Source: Niallia endozanthoxylica (lineage in GTDB: Bacteria > Bacillota > Bacilli > Bacillales > Cytobacillaceae). From it: a stretch of 64,000 nt of DNA. Below are positions 1 through 8,704 of this stretch, piece after piece; the stretch's first letter is position 1; the number at the start of each line of letters is the position of its first letter. The stretch is from assembly GCF_008710145.1 (NCBI RefSeq), contig NZ_VYKL01000045.1:1-64000 (forward strand), read 5' to 3'. Both the position numbers and the translations under genes were made by a program. The notes beneath the pieces were generated by a model that had not been told where the DNA came from, made no database searches, and was given only the letters and a program-made list of their open reading frames with translations.

Positions 1-312
1 ATAGTTCCCAACTAAGCTTTTCGGACCACCTCACCGGCACTATCAACCCTCGATAGTTCCCCATTGAAGTTTTCTGACCACCCAACCGGCACTATCAATT
101 CCCCATAGTTCCCAACTAAGCTTTCCTGACCACCTCACCGGCACTATCAATTCTCCATAGTTCCCTATTAAAGTTTTCAAACCACCTCACCGGCACTATC
201 AACCCTCCATAGTTCCCCATTGAGCTTTTCGGACCCACCCACGGGTACTATCAAACTCCGATAGTTCCCAACTAAGCTTTTCAGACCACCTCACGGGCAC
301 TATCACCCTTCA
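1..312. repeat. six tandem copies of a 52-bp repeat
   Basis: The motif ATAGTTCCC recurs at 1, 53, 105, 157, 209 and 261, an exact 52-bp period. Each unit starts ATAGTTCCC and ends near CCGGCACTATC, so ATAGT and ACTAT form an imperfect inverted repeat inside every unit, about 35 bp apart. Units differ by scattered substitutions (for example AACTAAGC versus CATTGAAG). The array is cut by the left window edge, so the total copy number is unknown. No ORF spans it. There are no unique spacers, so it is not a CRISPR array. Confidence 0.93.
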
Positions 313-370
313 ATAAGTAACCAATCACGCTCTACACTCCCCCATCCTCTAAACAAAACCACTCACACAC

Positions 371-407
371 AAAAAAAGGGAACAGACCCCCAACAGGTCC
401 ATTCCCA
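371..407 (-). terminator. rho-independent terminator of the moeB end of the moco operon
   Basis: Read on the minus strand, GGGAA-tg-GACC pairs with GGTC-tg-TTCCC around a short loop and is followed by seven Ts (371-377). It lies just past the moeB stop codon and would end the long leftward molybdopterin operon. Confidence 0.75.
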
Positions 408-413
408 ATTCCT

Positions 414-1433
414 TCATCCAAGTATCCGATTATACAAAGTCTTCGCAGCCGTCATATCCTTCGTCCCATGCACTAGTGCCCGGCCGTCTTTAAAAATAAC
501 CACCCGCTCGTCCTTCATCTCCACAGACAAAAGATACGGATTTCCCTTCACCGCATAGCCAAGTGCCCCAAGCTGCTTTGCCAGCTCATCTAACTGGATG
601 TCCAGCGGCTTTGGCGGGCGGACCTGCACGGTATCCCGGCCGCAAAGCACCGTTGACTTCGTTTGATTTTCTGCTTCCAAAAACGGATACGTCGGATGCT
701 CCCCGCAAGATAAACAGGATGCATCCTTTGCTTTCCCCACTTTCATACTGGAGTATTGATTCCTCCACAAATCAAAGCTGACAAAGGCCGGCCGCACCGC
801 ATCCCAATCCTCAACTAAGATTTTCAATGCTTCTGCCGCCTGATGGGACACGACCATCCCGACTGCAGGTGAAATAACACCAACCGTATCGCATGTCATC
901 CCTTGAATCGGAAGCTTCTTCAGCAGGCAATTCAAACAAGGGGTTTTCCCCGGAATAATTGTAAAGCTCATCCCAAAGCTTCCGACACAGGCCCCGTAAA
1001 TCCAAGGAATCTTATACTTTTGTGAAATATCATTAATCGCAAGTCTTGTTTCAAAATTATCAGTCGCATCGATGATCAAGTCTTTCCCGTCCGCTAACTC
1101 AGCCAGCTTCTCAGGATTAGCATCACCAATTACACTATGAATCCTAACATCTGAATTAATCTCACGCAGACGCTTCTGTGCTGCAGCGGCCTTTGGAAGC
1201 TTCAACTCCACATCCTGCTCCGTATACAGCTGCTGGCGCTGCAGATTGCTTTCTTCTACATAATCCCGATCGACAATTGTGACTTGCCCGACTCCGGCCC
1301 TCGTCAGCATTTCCGCACTACCGGAGCCGAGTGCCCCGGCCCCGATGATCAATACATGCTTCCCGCGGATTTTCTCCTGACCCTCTTTTCCAATCGGCGC
1401 AAACAATGTCTGCCTGGAATAACGCTCAGACAT
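414..1433 (-). CDS. moeB: MoeB/ThiF-family sulfur-carrier adenylyltransferase (molybdopterin synthase activation)
   Basis: Activates the C-terminal Gly-Gly of MoaD by adenylation so it can be thiocarboxylated for molybdopterin synthesis. The nucleotide-binding GAGALGS motif is at about residue 31, the R-Q-L-Y and ATDNFETR motifs follow, and two Cys-X2-Cys pairs (about 166/169 and 240/243) form the structural zinc site. A C-terminal extension of about 70 residues is not a rhodanese. I chose ATG at 1433, because GGGGGTGA sits 5 bases upstream; a GTG at 1442 would overlap the moaD stop. It is directly downstream of moaD and moaE, so MoeB rather than ThiF is the likely role, though MoeB and ThiF are hard to separate in Bacillus. 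Confidence 0.9.
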   Translation of the reverse strand: MSERYSRQTLFAPIGKEGQEKIRGKHVLIIGAGALGSGSAEMLTRAGVGQVTIVDRDYVEESNLQRQQLYTEQDVELKLPKAAAAQKRLREINSDVRIHSVIGDANPEKLAELADGKDLIIDATDNFETRLAINDISQKYKIPWIYGACVGSFGMSFTIIPGKTPCLNCLLKKLPIQGMTCDTVGVISPAVGMVVSHQAAEALKILVEDWDAVRPAFVSFDLWRNQYSSMKVGKAKDASCLSCGEHPTYPFLEAENQTKSTVLCGRDTVQVRPPKPLDIQLDELAKQLGALGYAVKGNPYLLSVEMKDERVVIFKDGRALVHGTKDMTAAKTLYNRILG

Positions 1434-1438
1434 AAGGA

Positions 1439-1672
1439 TCACCCCCCGCTGACAGGAGGAATAAAGGCAACCGTGTCGCCTTCCTTAATGATGTCATCAT
1501 CATCGGCAAACTCCTCATTCACGGCGGCCATTACAGCATCTAATTTCTGAATTCCATAAGCCGAAGCTAACTCTTGCTTTAATTCAGCAATTGATTTACC
1601 TGCCGCTTCTACTTCCACACTTTCCTGTCCCGCTTCATCACGCAGATGAGCAAAAAACAACACCTTATTCAT
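1439..1672 (-). CDS. moaD: MoaD, small subunit of molybdopterin synthase
   Basis: A 77-residue ubiquitin-fold sulfur carrier ending in the required Gly-Gly (PVSGG). The thiocarboxylated C terminus donates sulfur to cyclic pyranopterin monophosphate in the MoaD-MoaE complex. The length is typical for the family. The start overlaps the moaE stop by 8 bases and the stop abuts moeB, so translational coupling in the order moaE-moaD-moeB is likely. Nothing unusual was seen. Confidence 0.95.
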   Translation of the reverse strand: MNKVLFFAHLRDEAGQESVEVEAAGKSIAELKQELASAYGIQKLDAVMAAVNEEFADDDDIIKEGDTVAFIPPVSGG

Positions 1673-2129
1673 TCAAATCAGCCTCCTCTGGTTTTCCGGT
1701 TGGATAGGCGACTGTCTCCTTTTGATTTCCAATCCATTCCTGCCCGTCTTCCCAATGTTCCTTTTTCCAAATTGGAACGATTTCTTTGATTCTTTCAATC
1801 GCATAACGGTTAGCTTCATAGGCATCTGCACGATGAGGAGTGGAAACAGCGATGACAACCGCTACATCTGTAATATCCAGTTTCCCGACTCTGTGCGAAA
1901 TAGCAACCTGTGCCCCCGGCCACCTTTCCTCGATTTCCTGCCCAATCTGCTCAAGCTTTTTAACAGCCATTGACTCATAGGCCTCATAGATAAGATAAAG
2001 AGTCTTTTTTCCGTGGGTTAATTCCCTCACTGTTCCAATGAAAGTGGTAATCGCACCTGCCTCACGCTGTACCACCTTATCAATCACAGCTTGGATAAGA
2101 ATCGGCTCTTTTGATATTTCAAAATTCAT
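1665..2129 (-). CDS. moaE: MoaE, large subunit of molybdopterin synthase
   Basis: Catalytic subunit that converts cyclic pyranopterin monophosphate to molybdopterin using MoaD thiocarboxylate. Family hallmarks visible are GAITTFIGTVRE near residue 27, the ISHRVGKLDI segment, and the HRADAYEANRYAIERIK...PIWKKE block with the conserved active-site lysines near the C terminus. 154 residues matches the family. GGAGG lies eight bases before the ATG. It overlaps moaD downstream; 96 bases separate it from the moeA-PBP gene upstream. Confidence 0.95.
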   Translation of the reverse strand: MNFEISKEPILIQAVIDKVVQREAGAITTFIGTVRELTHGKKTLYLIYEAYESMAVKKLEQIGQEIEERWPGAQVAISHRVGKLDITDVAVVIAVSTPHRADAYEANRYAIERIKEIVPIWKKEHWEDGQEWIGNQKETVAYPTGKPEEADLNE

Positions 2130-2225
2130 CTATACTACCTCCGCTTAAAGTGAAACTTCAATAGTGGGGTCTGATGTATTGCAAAGGGTACAGTGTTCTT
2201 AATCCGCCTTCCCCTATGACAATTT

Positions 2226-4142
2226 TCAGCTAAAATAAACCGGCTCCGGATGATCCATTACCTCATAACCGCCAATAGCTAGAACATCCTGCCTAAAGCA
2301 GTCGCTTTGGATCACCTCAATTAACTTTTGCCCCTGCACACTTTCGAAAAATTCCTTCGTCATTAATAATTCATAGCTCTCGTCTGAAACTGGAATAAAA
2401 TCAAGCTCCATTGTTTTAGCAGCTGAATAAATACCTAAACCAACAGCCTTCTCGTCAACCTTCACTTCTGCAGCCACACTTAAATGGGAGAACATTTCCC
2501 GTTGATAACCAGCAATCTCCTCTGACGACAGGCCTGCTTCTTTTAACAGCATATCAAAGAGGATTCTTGTTCCCGCTCCTTTTTGCCGGTTAACAAAATG
2601 AGCTTCTTTTTCAATAATATCTTTCACCGTTTCAATCCCTAACGGATTTCCCTTCGGCACAAGCCAACCTTGTTTTCTTTTTAAAAATGGATACAGAACG
2701 ACTTCCTGTCCCGCCAGGAAACGCTTAATATAAGGAACATTATATGTGTTTGTTTCCGGATCTAGAAGATGTGTGCCCGCAATATGGGCCTCGCCCTTCT
2801 TAATCGCCATAAGGCCGGCCATACTGCCGACATGGGATGAAATGATTTTTGTGCTATAGTCCTGTTCCTTTAACCGGGATGATAACAAATCAATCGATAA
2901 ATCATGGCTGCCGTTAAACACAATTGCCTGCTTAATTTCCGAACGCGGCTTCAAAAGCTCAATTTCGACTGATTCTCCCTGCTCATAGCCTAAGGAATGA
3001 GCCGGAATTAACAGCATCCCGTCTGCCTTCACTAGTGACATCGTAACACCGGCTGCACGCGGCAATGGGTTGGCAATATATTCTCCGTTCACATAGCCGA
3101 TACTCATACGGATAAAATCCTCCGCACCCATCGTTCCGACAATCCGACGGCCAAGCTTCACCGTTAACGTTTCTCGCTTTGGCACCGGAATCTGAAGATA
3201 ATCACAAATTAACGGCTGCACAAACCATTCCAAATCTAAATAAGCCGATACAGGATAACCTGGCAGTCCGATGACAATTTTATCCTTAATCCGGCCTAAA
3301 ATAACTGGCTTTCCTGGCCTTGTGGCCACACCATGTGTAAAGACCTCGCCAAGCTCTTCGATGATATGAACCGTATAGTCCTCAGAACCGGCAGAAGAAC
3401 CGGCATTAATGATGACAATGTCTGAAGCTTCTACCGCATCCAGCAACTTCTCTCTAATCTCCTCCGGACGGTCTTTTACAATTGCAGAAAGCGCAGGCTC
3501 ACCGCCCCATTCACGAATATAATTGACCATGACAGAGCCATTAAACTCAACCAGCTTCCCCGGCGGCGTTTCTCCGTTCGGGAACACAAGTTCATCACCG
3601 GTTGGAATAATACTGACGACCGGCTTTTTCACTACCGGAACCTCAATTACCTGTGAAGCCAATAGAACCCCAATATCAACCGGACGAATTTTGTGGCCCT
3701 GCGGAAACAGCATTTCCTCTTGGATGATATCCTCTCCAATAGGACGGATATGCTGCCACGGGGAGGCAGGTTCAATAATTTCAACTGTCTCTTCATCAAT
3801 TTCATCTACATATTCAATCATGATGACCGCATTATAAGGAGAAGGAATTTCATTTCCTGTGTTTACATATACAAAACCTTCACCAAGCTTCAGCTGGACA
3901 GGGTTTTGTTCGTGGGCTGAAAAGGTCTCTTCCGCTTTTACAGCGATTCCATCCATGGCCGATGCATGATAATGCGGGTTGGACATTTTTGCAAACACCG
4001 GATGGGCTGTCACACGCCCAAGCGCTTCCGTACTTCGGATTGTTTCCGTTATCCTCTCAGATGTAAAATGGTGCAGCAGCTCGTTTAAAGCTTCCTGCCT
4101 TGGAGTATCCTGCAAATATATTTTTCGTTTATATTTCATCAT
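2226..4142 (-). CDS. MoeA-type molybdenum insertase fused to a periplasmic-binding-protein-like domain
   Basis: Residues 1 to about 400 are a MoeA/gephyrin fold: SNPHYHASAMDGIAV, TGDELV and NAGSSAG(S)EDYT motifs, then GLPGYPVSA. Residues about 410-640 form a LysR-substrate-binding/PBP-like domain (VFNGSHDLSIDLL ... GSMAGLMAIKKGEAHIAGTHLLD ... RQKGAGTRILFD), a pairing known in Firmicute and archaeal moco genes. MoeA ligates molybdate to adenylylated molybdopterin; the extra domain may sense or deliver molybdate or tungstate (inference). ATG at 4142 is preferred because TAGGTGAT ends six bases upstream; an in-frame GTG at 4151 overlaps that site. It follows the classical moeA directly, so two MoeA paralogues are co-transcribed. 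Confidence 0.88.
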   Translation of the reverse strand: MMKYKRKIYLQDTPRQEALNELLHHFTSERITETIRSTEALGRVTAHPVFAKMSNPHYHASAMDGIAVKAEETFSAHEQNPVQLKLGEGFVYVNTGNEIPSPYNAVIMIEYVDEIDEETVEIIEPASPWQHIRPIGEDIIQEEMLFPQGHKIRPVDIGVLLASQVIEVPVVKKPVVSIIPTGDELVFPNGETPPGKLVEFNGSVMVNYIREWGGEPALSAIVKDRPEEIREKLLDAVEASDIVIINAGSSAGSEDYTVHIIEELGEVFTHGVATRPGKPVILGRIKDKIVIGLPGYPVSAYLDLEWFVQPLICDYLQIPVPKRETLTVKLGRRIVGTMGAEDFIRMSIGYVNGEYIANPLPRAAGVTMSLVKADGMLLIPAHSLGYEQGESVEIELLKPRSEIKQAIVFNGSHDLSIDLLSSRLKEQDYSTKIISSHVGSMAGLMAIKKGEAHIAGTHLLDPETNTYNVPYIKRFLAGQEVVLYPFLKRKQGWLVPKGNPLGIETVKDIIEKEAHFVNRQKGAGTRILFDMLLKEAGLSSEEIAGYQREMFSHLSVAAEVKVDEKAVGLGIYSAAKTMELDFIPVSDESYELLMTKEFFESVQGQKLIEVIQSDCFRQDVLAIGGYEVMDHPEPVYFS

Positions 4143-4151
4143 GTTTATCAC

Positions 4152-5381
4152 CTACCCAAATAGTCTTACTGAAACGAGATCGCCTTTAAGCACACCTTCG
4201 CTTCTTGAGGGGATTTCAATCAATCCTTCACTTTTGACAAGGGTAGAAATCAGGCTCGATTTTCCAATAATCGGCTCTGCATACCATTGATTATCTTCAA
4301 AGAAGAGGCGTGCCCGGATATAATCACTGCGGCCTGGTGTAGAAGGAAGATTCTTTGTGACAATGGCTCTGGCTAGATTCTTCTCTTCTCTTATCCAGCC
4401 CTGGAGCTTATGTAATATGGCCTTTCCAAACAAATGAAAAATCACAATTGCGGACGCTGGATGTCCAGGCAGACCGATGATTGGTTTATCATTTGCCGAT
4501 GCTAGAATCGTTGGTTTTCCAGGTTTAATCGATACTCCATGGACAAACACACCTGGTGCCCCAAGAGAATCTATGACTTCTACTGAATAATCCTTTGTTC
4601 CAACTGAACTTCCACCTGATAAAATTAAGCAGTCAACCTTCTCGAGCATTTCCTTTGCTTGTCTTTCCAGCTCTTCACGGCTGTCCTCGATAATCCCGCC
4701 ATAAATAAACTCACAGCCCCACTCGGAAACAAGGGAGCCAATGGTAATACCGTTCATATCGCGAACCTGTCCAATAGCCAGTTCCTTTGTTTCAATCGGC
4801 ACAATTTCATCACCAGTGGAAAGATAACCAATCACCGGCTTGCGGTAAACAGTAACCTCTGTAATTCCCTGTGACGCCAAGGCGCCTAATTCCTGCGAAC
4901 GCAGCTTCATCCCTGCGGTTAATAGTTGCTCGCCTTCCTTTAAGTCCTCGCCGATGGAAATCACATTTTCCCCAGGAGCAACCTGGCGATACAGATTCAA
5001 TAACCCGCTTAAATCTTCGCAATGCTCAATCATGATTACGGCATCGCTTGTCTCAGGAAGCATACCGCCGGTTGGTACATAGATGGCTTCTCCGTCAGCT
5101 AAAGCCCTTTCCGGCTGTTCGCCCATCTTCACTTCACCTGCTACTGTTAGAAATCCCGGCATGCTTTCCGATGACCCAAACGTATCCTTTGCCTTTACCG
5201 CATAGCCGTCAACCGATGAACGGCGAAAAGCCGGCACGTTTTCCTTGACCTTGATATTTTCAGCCAGTATGTAATGAAGCGCTTCATAAAGCGGCTTCGT
5301 TTCTGTTTCCGTTAAAGGGTTGATCATTTCATCAATGAGAGAAAAGGTTTCCTCTACTGTTTTCACTTGAAAAAATTTCAT
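4152..5381 (-). CDS. moeA: molybdopterin molybdotransferase MoeA
   Basis: Single-function MoeA of 409 residues, the usual length. It inserts molybdate into molybdopterin with hydrolysis of MPT-AMP. Motifs: VPAFRRSSVDGYAV near residue 50, VPTGGMLPETSDAVIMIE, STGDEI, LSGGSSVGTKDYS and GLPGHPASA. It sits between mobA (13 bases upstream) and the MoeA-PBP gene (which starts within 10 bases of its stop), all on the minus strand. It is likely one operon. The two MoeA copies differ clearly in sequence, so this is not a recent duplication. Confidence 0.93.
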   Translation of the reverse strand: MKFFQVKTVEETFSLIDEMINPLTETETKPLYEALHYILAENIKVKENVPAFRRSSVDGYAVKAKDTFGSSESMPGFLTVAGEVKMGEQPERALADGEAIYVPTGGMLPETSDAVIMIEHCEDLSGLLNLYRQVAPGENVISIGEDLKEGEQLLTAGMKLRSQELGALASQGITEVTVYRKPVIGYLSTGDEIVPIETKELAIGQVRDMNGITIGSLVSEWGCEFIYGGIIEDSREELERQAKEMLEKVDCLILSGGSSVGTKDYSVEVIDSLGAPGVFVHGVSIKPGKPTILASANDKPIIGLPGHPASAIVIFHLFGKAILHKLQGWIREEKNLARAIVTKNLPSTPGRSDYIRARLFFEDNQWYAEPIIGKSSLISTLVKSEGLIEIPSRSEGVLKGDLVSVRLFG

Positions 5382-5394
5382 CTACTCTCACTAC

Positions 5395-5988
5395 CTATCT
5401 TCTTAACATAGTAAATGCCTTCTCGTATTCATTACGGTCATTCATATTAAAAAAGTAAATCTCTTCATCCGGAAGACCGAGCAATTCTAGTACATCATTC
5501 TTTACTATTTTAACATGAATACTATGTAAAAAGTGTCTAATACGCAGCTGGTTGTCCTCAAGTGATTTTGTCACTGCTTCTTTTACGTCTTTCCGGTAAG
5601 CCGCAAACAGGGGATGCAGCCGGCCGGAAATCTCCGGTACCGCTGCCTGATAGTCCGCTAAACAGGATAATAAGTAGTTTCCTAAGTCAACAGAGATAAA
5701 CGGCATGTCACAAGCCACAATCAGATTATACTCTGTATTTGAAGCAGACAAACCGGCCTCAATTCCGGCAAGGGGCCCCATGCCCTTGTATTTATCCTCT
5801 GTCATGGGCAGGTGCAGGAACTCGTAGTCGGCAGGTGTATTGGTGACAATGAGAATTTCATCCGCCACCTTTTCCAGACTTTCCGCGATCCCTTCAATTA
5901 CAGTTTTCCCATTCAGTTTAAGCAGGGCCTTATTGGTTCCCATTCTGCTTGACTGTCCCCCTGCCAGTATGATTGCCGTTGTCCTCAC
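5395..5988 (-). CDS. mobA: molybdenum cofactor guanylyltransferase MobA
   Basis: Transfers GMP from GTP to Mo-molybdopterin to form the MGD cofactor needed by bis-MGD enzymes such as the formate dehydrogenase encoded just upstream. The N-terminal nucleotidyltransferase signature is LAGGQSSRMGTNKALL, then the metal-binding ACDMPF. 197 residues fits. The start is GTG at 5988 with GAGGTG seven bases before it. It lies between fdhE and moeA with 13-base gaps. Confidence 0.93.
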   Translation of the reverse strand: MRTTAIILAGGQSSRMGTNKALLKLNGKTVIEGIAESLEKVADEILIVTNTPADYEFLHLPMTEDKYKGMGPLAGIEAGLSASNTEYNLIVACDMPFISVDLGNYLLSCLADYQAAVPEISGRLHPLFAAYRKDVKEAVTKSLEDNQLRIRHFLHSIHVKIVKNDVLELLGLPDEEIYFFNMNDRNEYEKAFTMLRR

Positions 5989-6001
5989 TTCAGTTCACCT
6001 C

Positions 6002-6796
6002 TTAATGCTTTTCTTTATCCAATAATCCATAGCCATTTTCCTGCGCAATATAATCACAGTGAATTGTTTTTAAATCGAGAATTTCCGGAGCCGGAACCTC
6101 AAATAATTTTCTCGTATCAATTACTTTAGTATACCCTTTACATGATTTACATGCATAAATTTCCGCACGCTCATCATCCTCAAGCTTTAACACGATTACG
6201 TCACCCTGCGTATCTGAGCCGCAGTGGGCACAGGAAATTTTCTTCTGCTCCCATGTTGAATGGCAGCGCGGGCAGAGGAGTTCTTTTTTTCCAGCCTTAT
6301 TAATAAGAGCCAAACGCGCTGGCTCACCGCAACAAGGACAGCTTCCTGTATGACCCTGCTTTGGAAGTTCATCCTTTAACTCAAGACCTGCTTTGTGCAA
6401 ATATGGACGCACCGCATGTTCAGCAGCGAATATTGGCAGCCAGTCAGGTACATGGTTTTTCTCGGCCCAATCGGAGAAATAATACATATTAACAATTAAT
6501 GCTTCATGAAACCATTTTGATAATGTTTCATTATCTAAATTAGCTTCCATTTTAGCTAAATCCTCGCCTATCTCTGGTTTATTTTCTTTTACTACTAGAA
6601 AAAGGTCCTGTAAAAAAGATTGATAATCCATTTCATTAAACTGTAAATCAGCCTGAGGAAGAATCGGAAGCTTCCCATCTATATTCTCTTTTTTTACAAT
6701 CGTTTGATGTGATAAAGCCCTCACCCACTTTTCATATAAGGCTGTAATTTCTTCTTGCAACTTCATATATTCGGGACTAATTATTTCTGTTTTCAT
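6002..6796 (-). CDS. fdhE: formate dehydrogenase accessory protein FdhE
   Basis: FdhE proteins bind iron and assist maturation or quality control of respiratory formate dehydrogenase. The C-terminal half carries the diagnostic paired Cys-X2-Cys modules: SCPCCGEPA, LLCPRCHSTW, SCAHCGS and ACKSCKGY, eight cysteines that form rubredoxin-like knuckles. The N-terminal about 150 residues are helical. GAGGTGA precedes the ATG. It heads the moco subcluster and is separated from the formate dehydrogenase structural genes by a 344-base repeat-rich gap, so it may be reached by read-through or have its own promoter. Confidence 0.88.
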   Translation of the reverse strand: MKTEIISPEYMKLQEEITALYEKWVRALSHQTIVKKENIDGKLPILPQADLQFNEMDYQSFLQDLFLVVKENKPEIGEDLAKMEANLDNETLSKWFHEALIVNMYYFSDWAEKNHVPDWLPIFAAEHAVRPYLHKAGLELKDELPKQGHTGSCPCCGEPARLALINKAGKKELLCPRCHSTWEQKKISCAHCGSDTQGDVIVLKLEDDERAEIYACKSCKGYTKVIDTRKLFEVPAPEILDLKTIHCDYIAQENGYGLLDKEKH

Positions 6797-6835
6797 TTAT
6801 ATTTTCACCTCGTGTGCATTTTTCTGAAGAAAAAA

Positions 6836-6958
6836 GAGGCTGACTCATTAAGCTGTCAGACCCCCGCACCATGAACATATCTAGAGCCTTTAGTCAGCAT
6901 TAATTCCTAGATATTGTATTGTACGGGGTCTGACTTCACTTCCTCCTAAGTCAGCCTC
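6836..6958. repeat. nested inverted repeat between the fdh genes and fdhE
   Basis: Outer arms GAGGCTGACT (6836-6845) and AGTCAGCCTC (6949-6958) are perfect inverted repeats. Inside them GTCAGACCCC (6855-6864) pairs perfectly with GGGGTCTGAC (6925-6934). On the minus strand the left arm is followed by Ts, so the outer pair could act as a terminator before fdhE. The same GTCAGACCCC word recurs near 2164 (GGGGTCTGATG). Confidence 0.8.
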
Positions 6959-7014
6959 TCTTTCTTTATAAAATTATTTCATTCTCTTTTTTTAAGTTAA
7001 CTAGATCCCTTTTT

Positions 7015-7132
7015 ATGGCTAACTCCAGCGCCTAGGAGCTGGAGGTCTTAAGCCAATCAGCTGATGGGAAGAAAGGGCACTTCCCAACAGCTGCTCATCT
7101 TAGCTTGTCGCTCCTGGGCAAGGCGCTTCCAT
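7015..7132. repeat. probable dispersed Bacillaceae intergenic repeat (CTCCAGCGCCTAGGAGCTGGAG type)
   Basis: Contains a short palindrome, CTCCAGCGCCTAGGAGCTGGAG-like, a second palindrome GGGAAGAAAGGGCACTTCCC, and a CAGCTG pair. The words resemble an intergenic repeat I know from many Bacillus genomes (GCGCTGGAGCTAGACA). A fragment with similar wording, GACGTCTAGCTTCAGGC, is at 38681-38697. Assignment to that family is from memory, not from a search. Confidence 0.45.
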
Positions 7133-7140
7133 TTTTCTTA

Positions 7141-7902
7141 TTATGCACCTTTAGGACGATTATTTTTCTTTTCAGGATCTAGTTTCTTTTCTTCTTCTAC
7201 GATATCATTATACCAATTTGTGTGGTGATGCTTCGCATAGTCCTCAGAAACCCAGCCTGTTGTCATCCCTTCTAGCGATGCCTTTGACGATGGGTTCGCA
7301 CTGGATAGATAAATATGACCAACAACCACCATCAGCGATAAACCTAAAGCAATATTATGCATTGGATAGGACCAATCAATGACCCATCCTGGGAAGTATC
7401 CCGGAAACCACATAACAATTCCAGATGCAACGAACATAAAGAAGGTTGCGATTTGCATGAGAGAATTTAACTTTTCCCCTCCGCTGATAAAGTCTTGCGG
7501 CGGGTTTTTCGTTTTAAAGCCGAACATATCAAATGGGAAGTTCATTAAATATTTAATATCATGCTTTCCCCATTTAAAGGCATTTCGCAGCCATAAGGAC
7601 ATGCTCTTTCTATCGAAAATGAGCATATAAATTGGCATGAGAATAAAGATTACAGCAGCTACCCGATGAATGATTCGCGCCAATGCTGGTCCGCCAAATA
7701 ATATATACAGCCAATCAAAAAACTCAGTATACATGGCTAATCCTGATAAATAGAGGGTAAAGTAGGATGTTGCATAACCCCAGTGAAAGATTTGAAAATG
7801 AATGGTGAAACGTTTAACCTTGCCATCTTTTATTTTTCTTTTTTCCTTATTCTTCATCAAATTCATGACTTGCATCAAATTATCCTTCATGGTGGTCTTC
7901 AC
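7141..7902 (-). CDS. formate dehydrogenase membrane subunit, cytochrome b (FdnI/FdhI type)
   Basis: Di-heme cytochrome b that passes electrons from the Fe-S subunit to menaquinone. About four membrane segments are visible (residues 38-58, 64-95, 145-170, 180-203), and candidate heme-ligand histidines are at about 40 (FHWGY), 79 (IIHRV), 182 (MHNI) and 196 (GHIY). The C-terminal tail is charged, WYNDIVEEEKKLDPEKK. The gene starts inside the end of the Fe-S subunit gene: GTG at 7902, or ATG at 7890 with GGAAGGTG nine bases before it. Both are plausible. 253 residues is a little longer than E. coli FdnI. Confidence 0.88.
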   Translation of the reverse strand: MKTTMKDNLMQVMNLMKNKEKRKIKDGKVKRFTIHFQIFHWGYATSYFTLYLSGLAMYTEFFDWLYILFGGPALARIIHRVAAVIFILMPIYMLIFDRKSMSLWLRNAFKWGKHDIKYLMNFPFDMFGFKTKNPPQDFISGGEKLNSLMQIATFFMFVASGIVMWFPGYFPGWVIDWSYPMHNIALGLSLMVVVGHIYLSSANPSSKASLEGMTTGWVSEDYAKHHHTNWYNDIVEEEKKLDPEKKNNRPKGA

Positions 7903-8704
7903 CTTCCTTTCCTCTATTCTTGAATTTTAATGCACCCTGTACCGCTAATGCACTAAGCACACCAAAAGTTGTTGCACCGACTGCGAGCTTTCCTAATGGC
8001 TGCGCCCAGTCCTTCCAAATGACCTGTGAAAGCTTTGCCTGCGGGTCTTCAGGAAGTCCGTATACAGACGGTTTTTCTGCTAAAAGATAAATCGTATTCG
8101 TTCCATCAATTCCTTGCGGATTATAAATATTTGCATTTGGATACCGCTCTTTTACCTTTGCTAAACGAGCGTTCGCATCGCGAAGTACATCTTCTTTTCT
8201 GCCAAATACAAGACAGTCCGTATGACAGGCTGTGACACATGCAGGCTGAAGTCCGTTTTCAAGACGGCTTGTACAAAGATCACATTTCTGCGCTAAACGA
8301 TATTCCTTACCCTTCTTGTCTTTGTAAGTAGCTAGCTGAATGACATCAAAGTAACAGCCCTGTACACAATAGCCGCAGCCGACACATTTATCATGGTCAA
8401 TAACAACGGATCCAAATTTCGTTGTGCTGATGGCATTTTCCGGACAAGCTTTCTCACAGCCGGCAATATTACAATGCAGGCAGGCTGCATGACGGAACAG
8501 CCAGTCAAAGCCACCGTCACTTCTTTCATGCTCATCATAGGTAATAACGTTCCAAGTATTTGCTGTCAATCCTGCATGAGATTGAATGCTGCCTTGGAAT
8601 TCTTCCGGCTCTGCAGGGAGGTCATTCCAGTTTTTACAAGCTACCATACACGCACGACAGCCGTCACATTTGGTTACGTCTACAAACTTAACATAGTCTG
8701 CCAT
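7880..8704 (-). CDS. formate dehydrogenase iron-sulfur subunit (FdnH/HybA type)
   Basis: Four [4Fe-4S] clusters are predicted from 16 cysteines in CDGCRACMVACKNW, CLHCNIAGCEKACP, CVGCGYCVQGC and CDLCTSRL...CVTAC. A single C-terminal transmembrane helix (about residues 240-260, LAVGATTFGVLSALAVQGAL) anchors it, as in FdnH. It relays electrons from the Mo/W active site to the cytochrome b. The ATG overlaps the fdhA stop by one base (TAATG) and the stop overlaps the cytochrome gene, so the three are tightly coupled. Confidence 0.93.
   Translation of the reverse strand: MADYVKFVDVTKCDGCRACMVACKNWNDLPAEPEEFQGSIQSHAGLTANTWNVITYDEHERSDGGFDWLFRHAACLHCNIAGCEKACPENAISTTKFGSVVIDHDKCVGCGYCVQGCYFDVIQLATYKDKKGKEYRLAQKCDLCTSRLENGLQPACVTACHTDCLVFGRKEDVLRDANARLAKVKERYPNANIYNPQGIDGTNTIYLLAEKPSVYGLPEDPQAKLSQVIWKDWAQPLGKLAVGATTFGVLSALAVQGALKFKNRGKEGEDHHEG

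Noticed and set aside
1-312. CRISPR array
   Set aside because: Units are contiguous 52-bp tandem copies without unique spacers; no cas gene is near.
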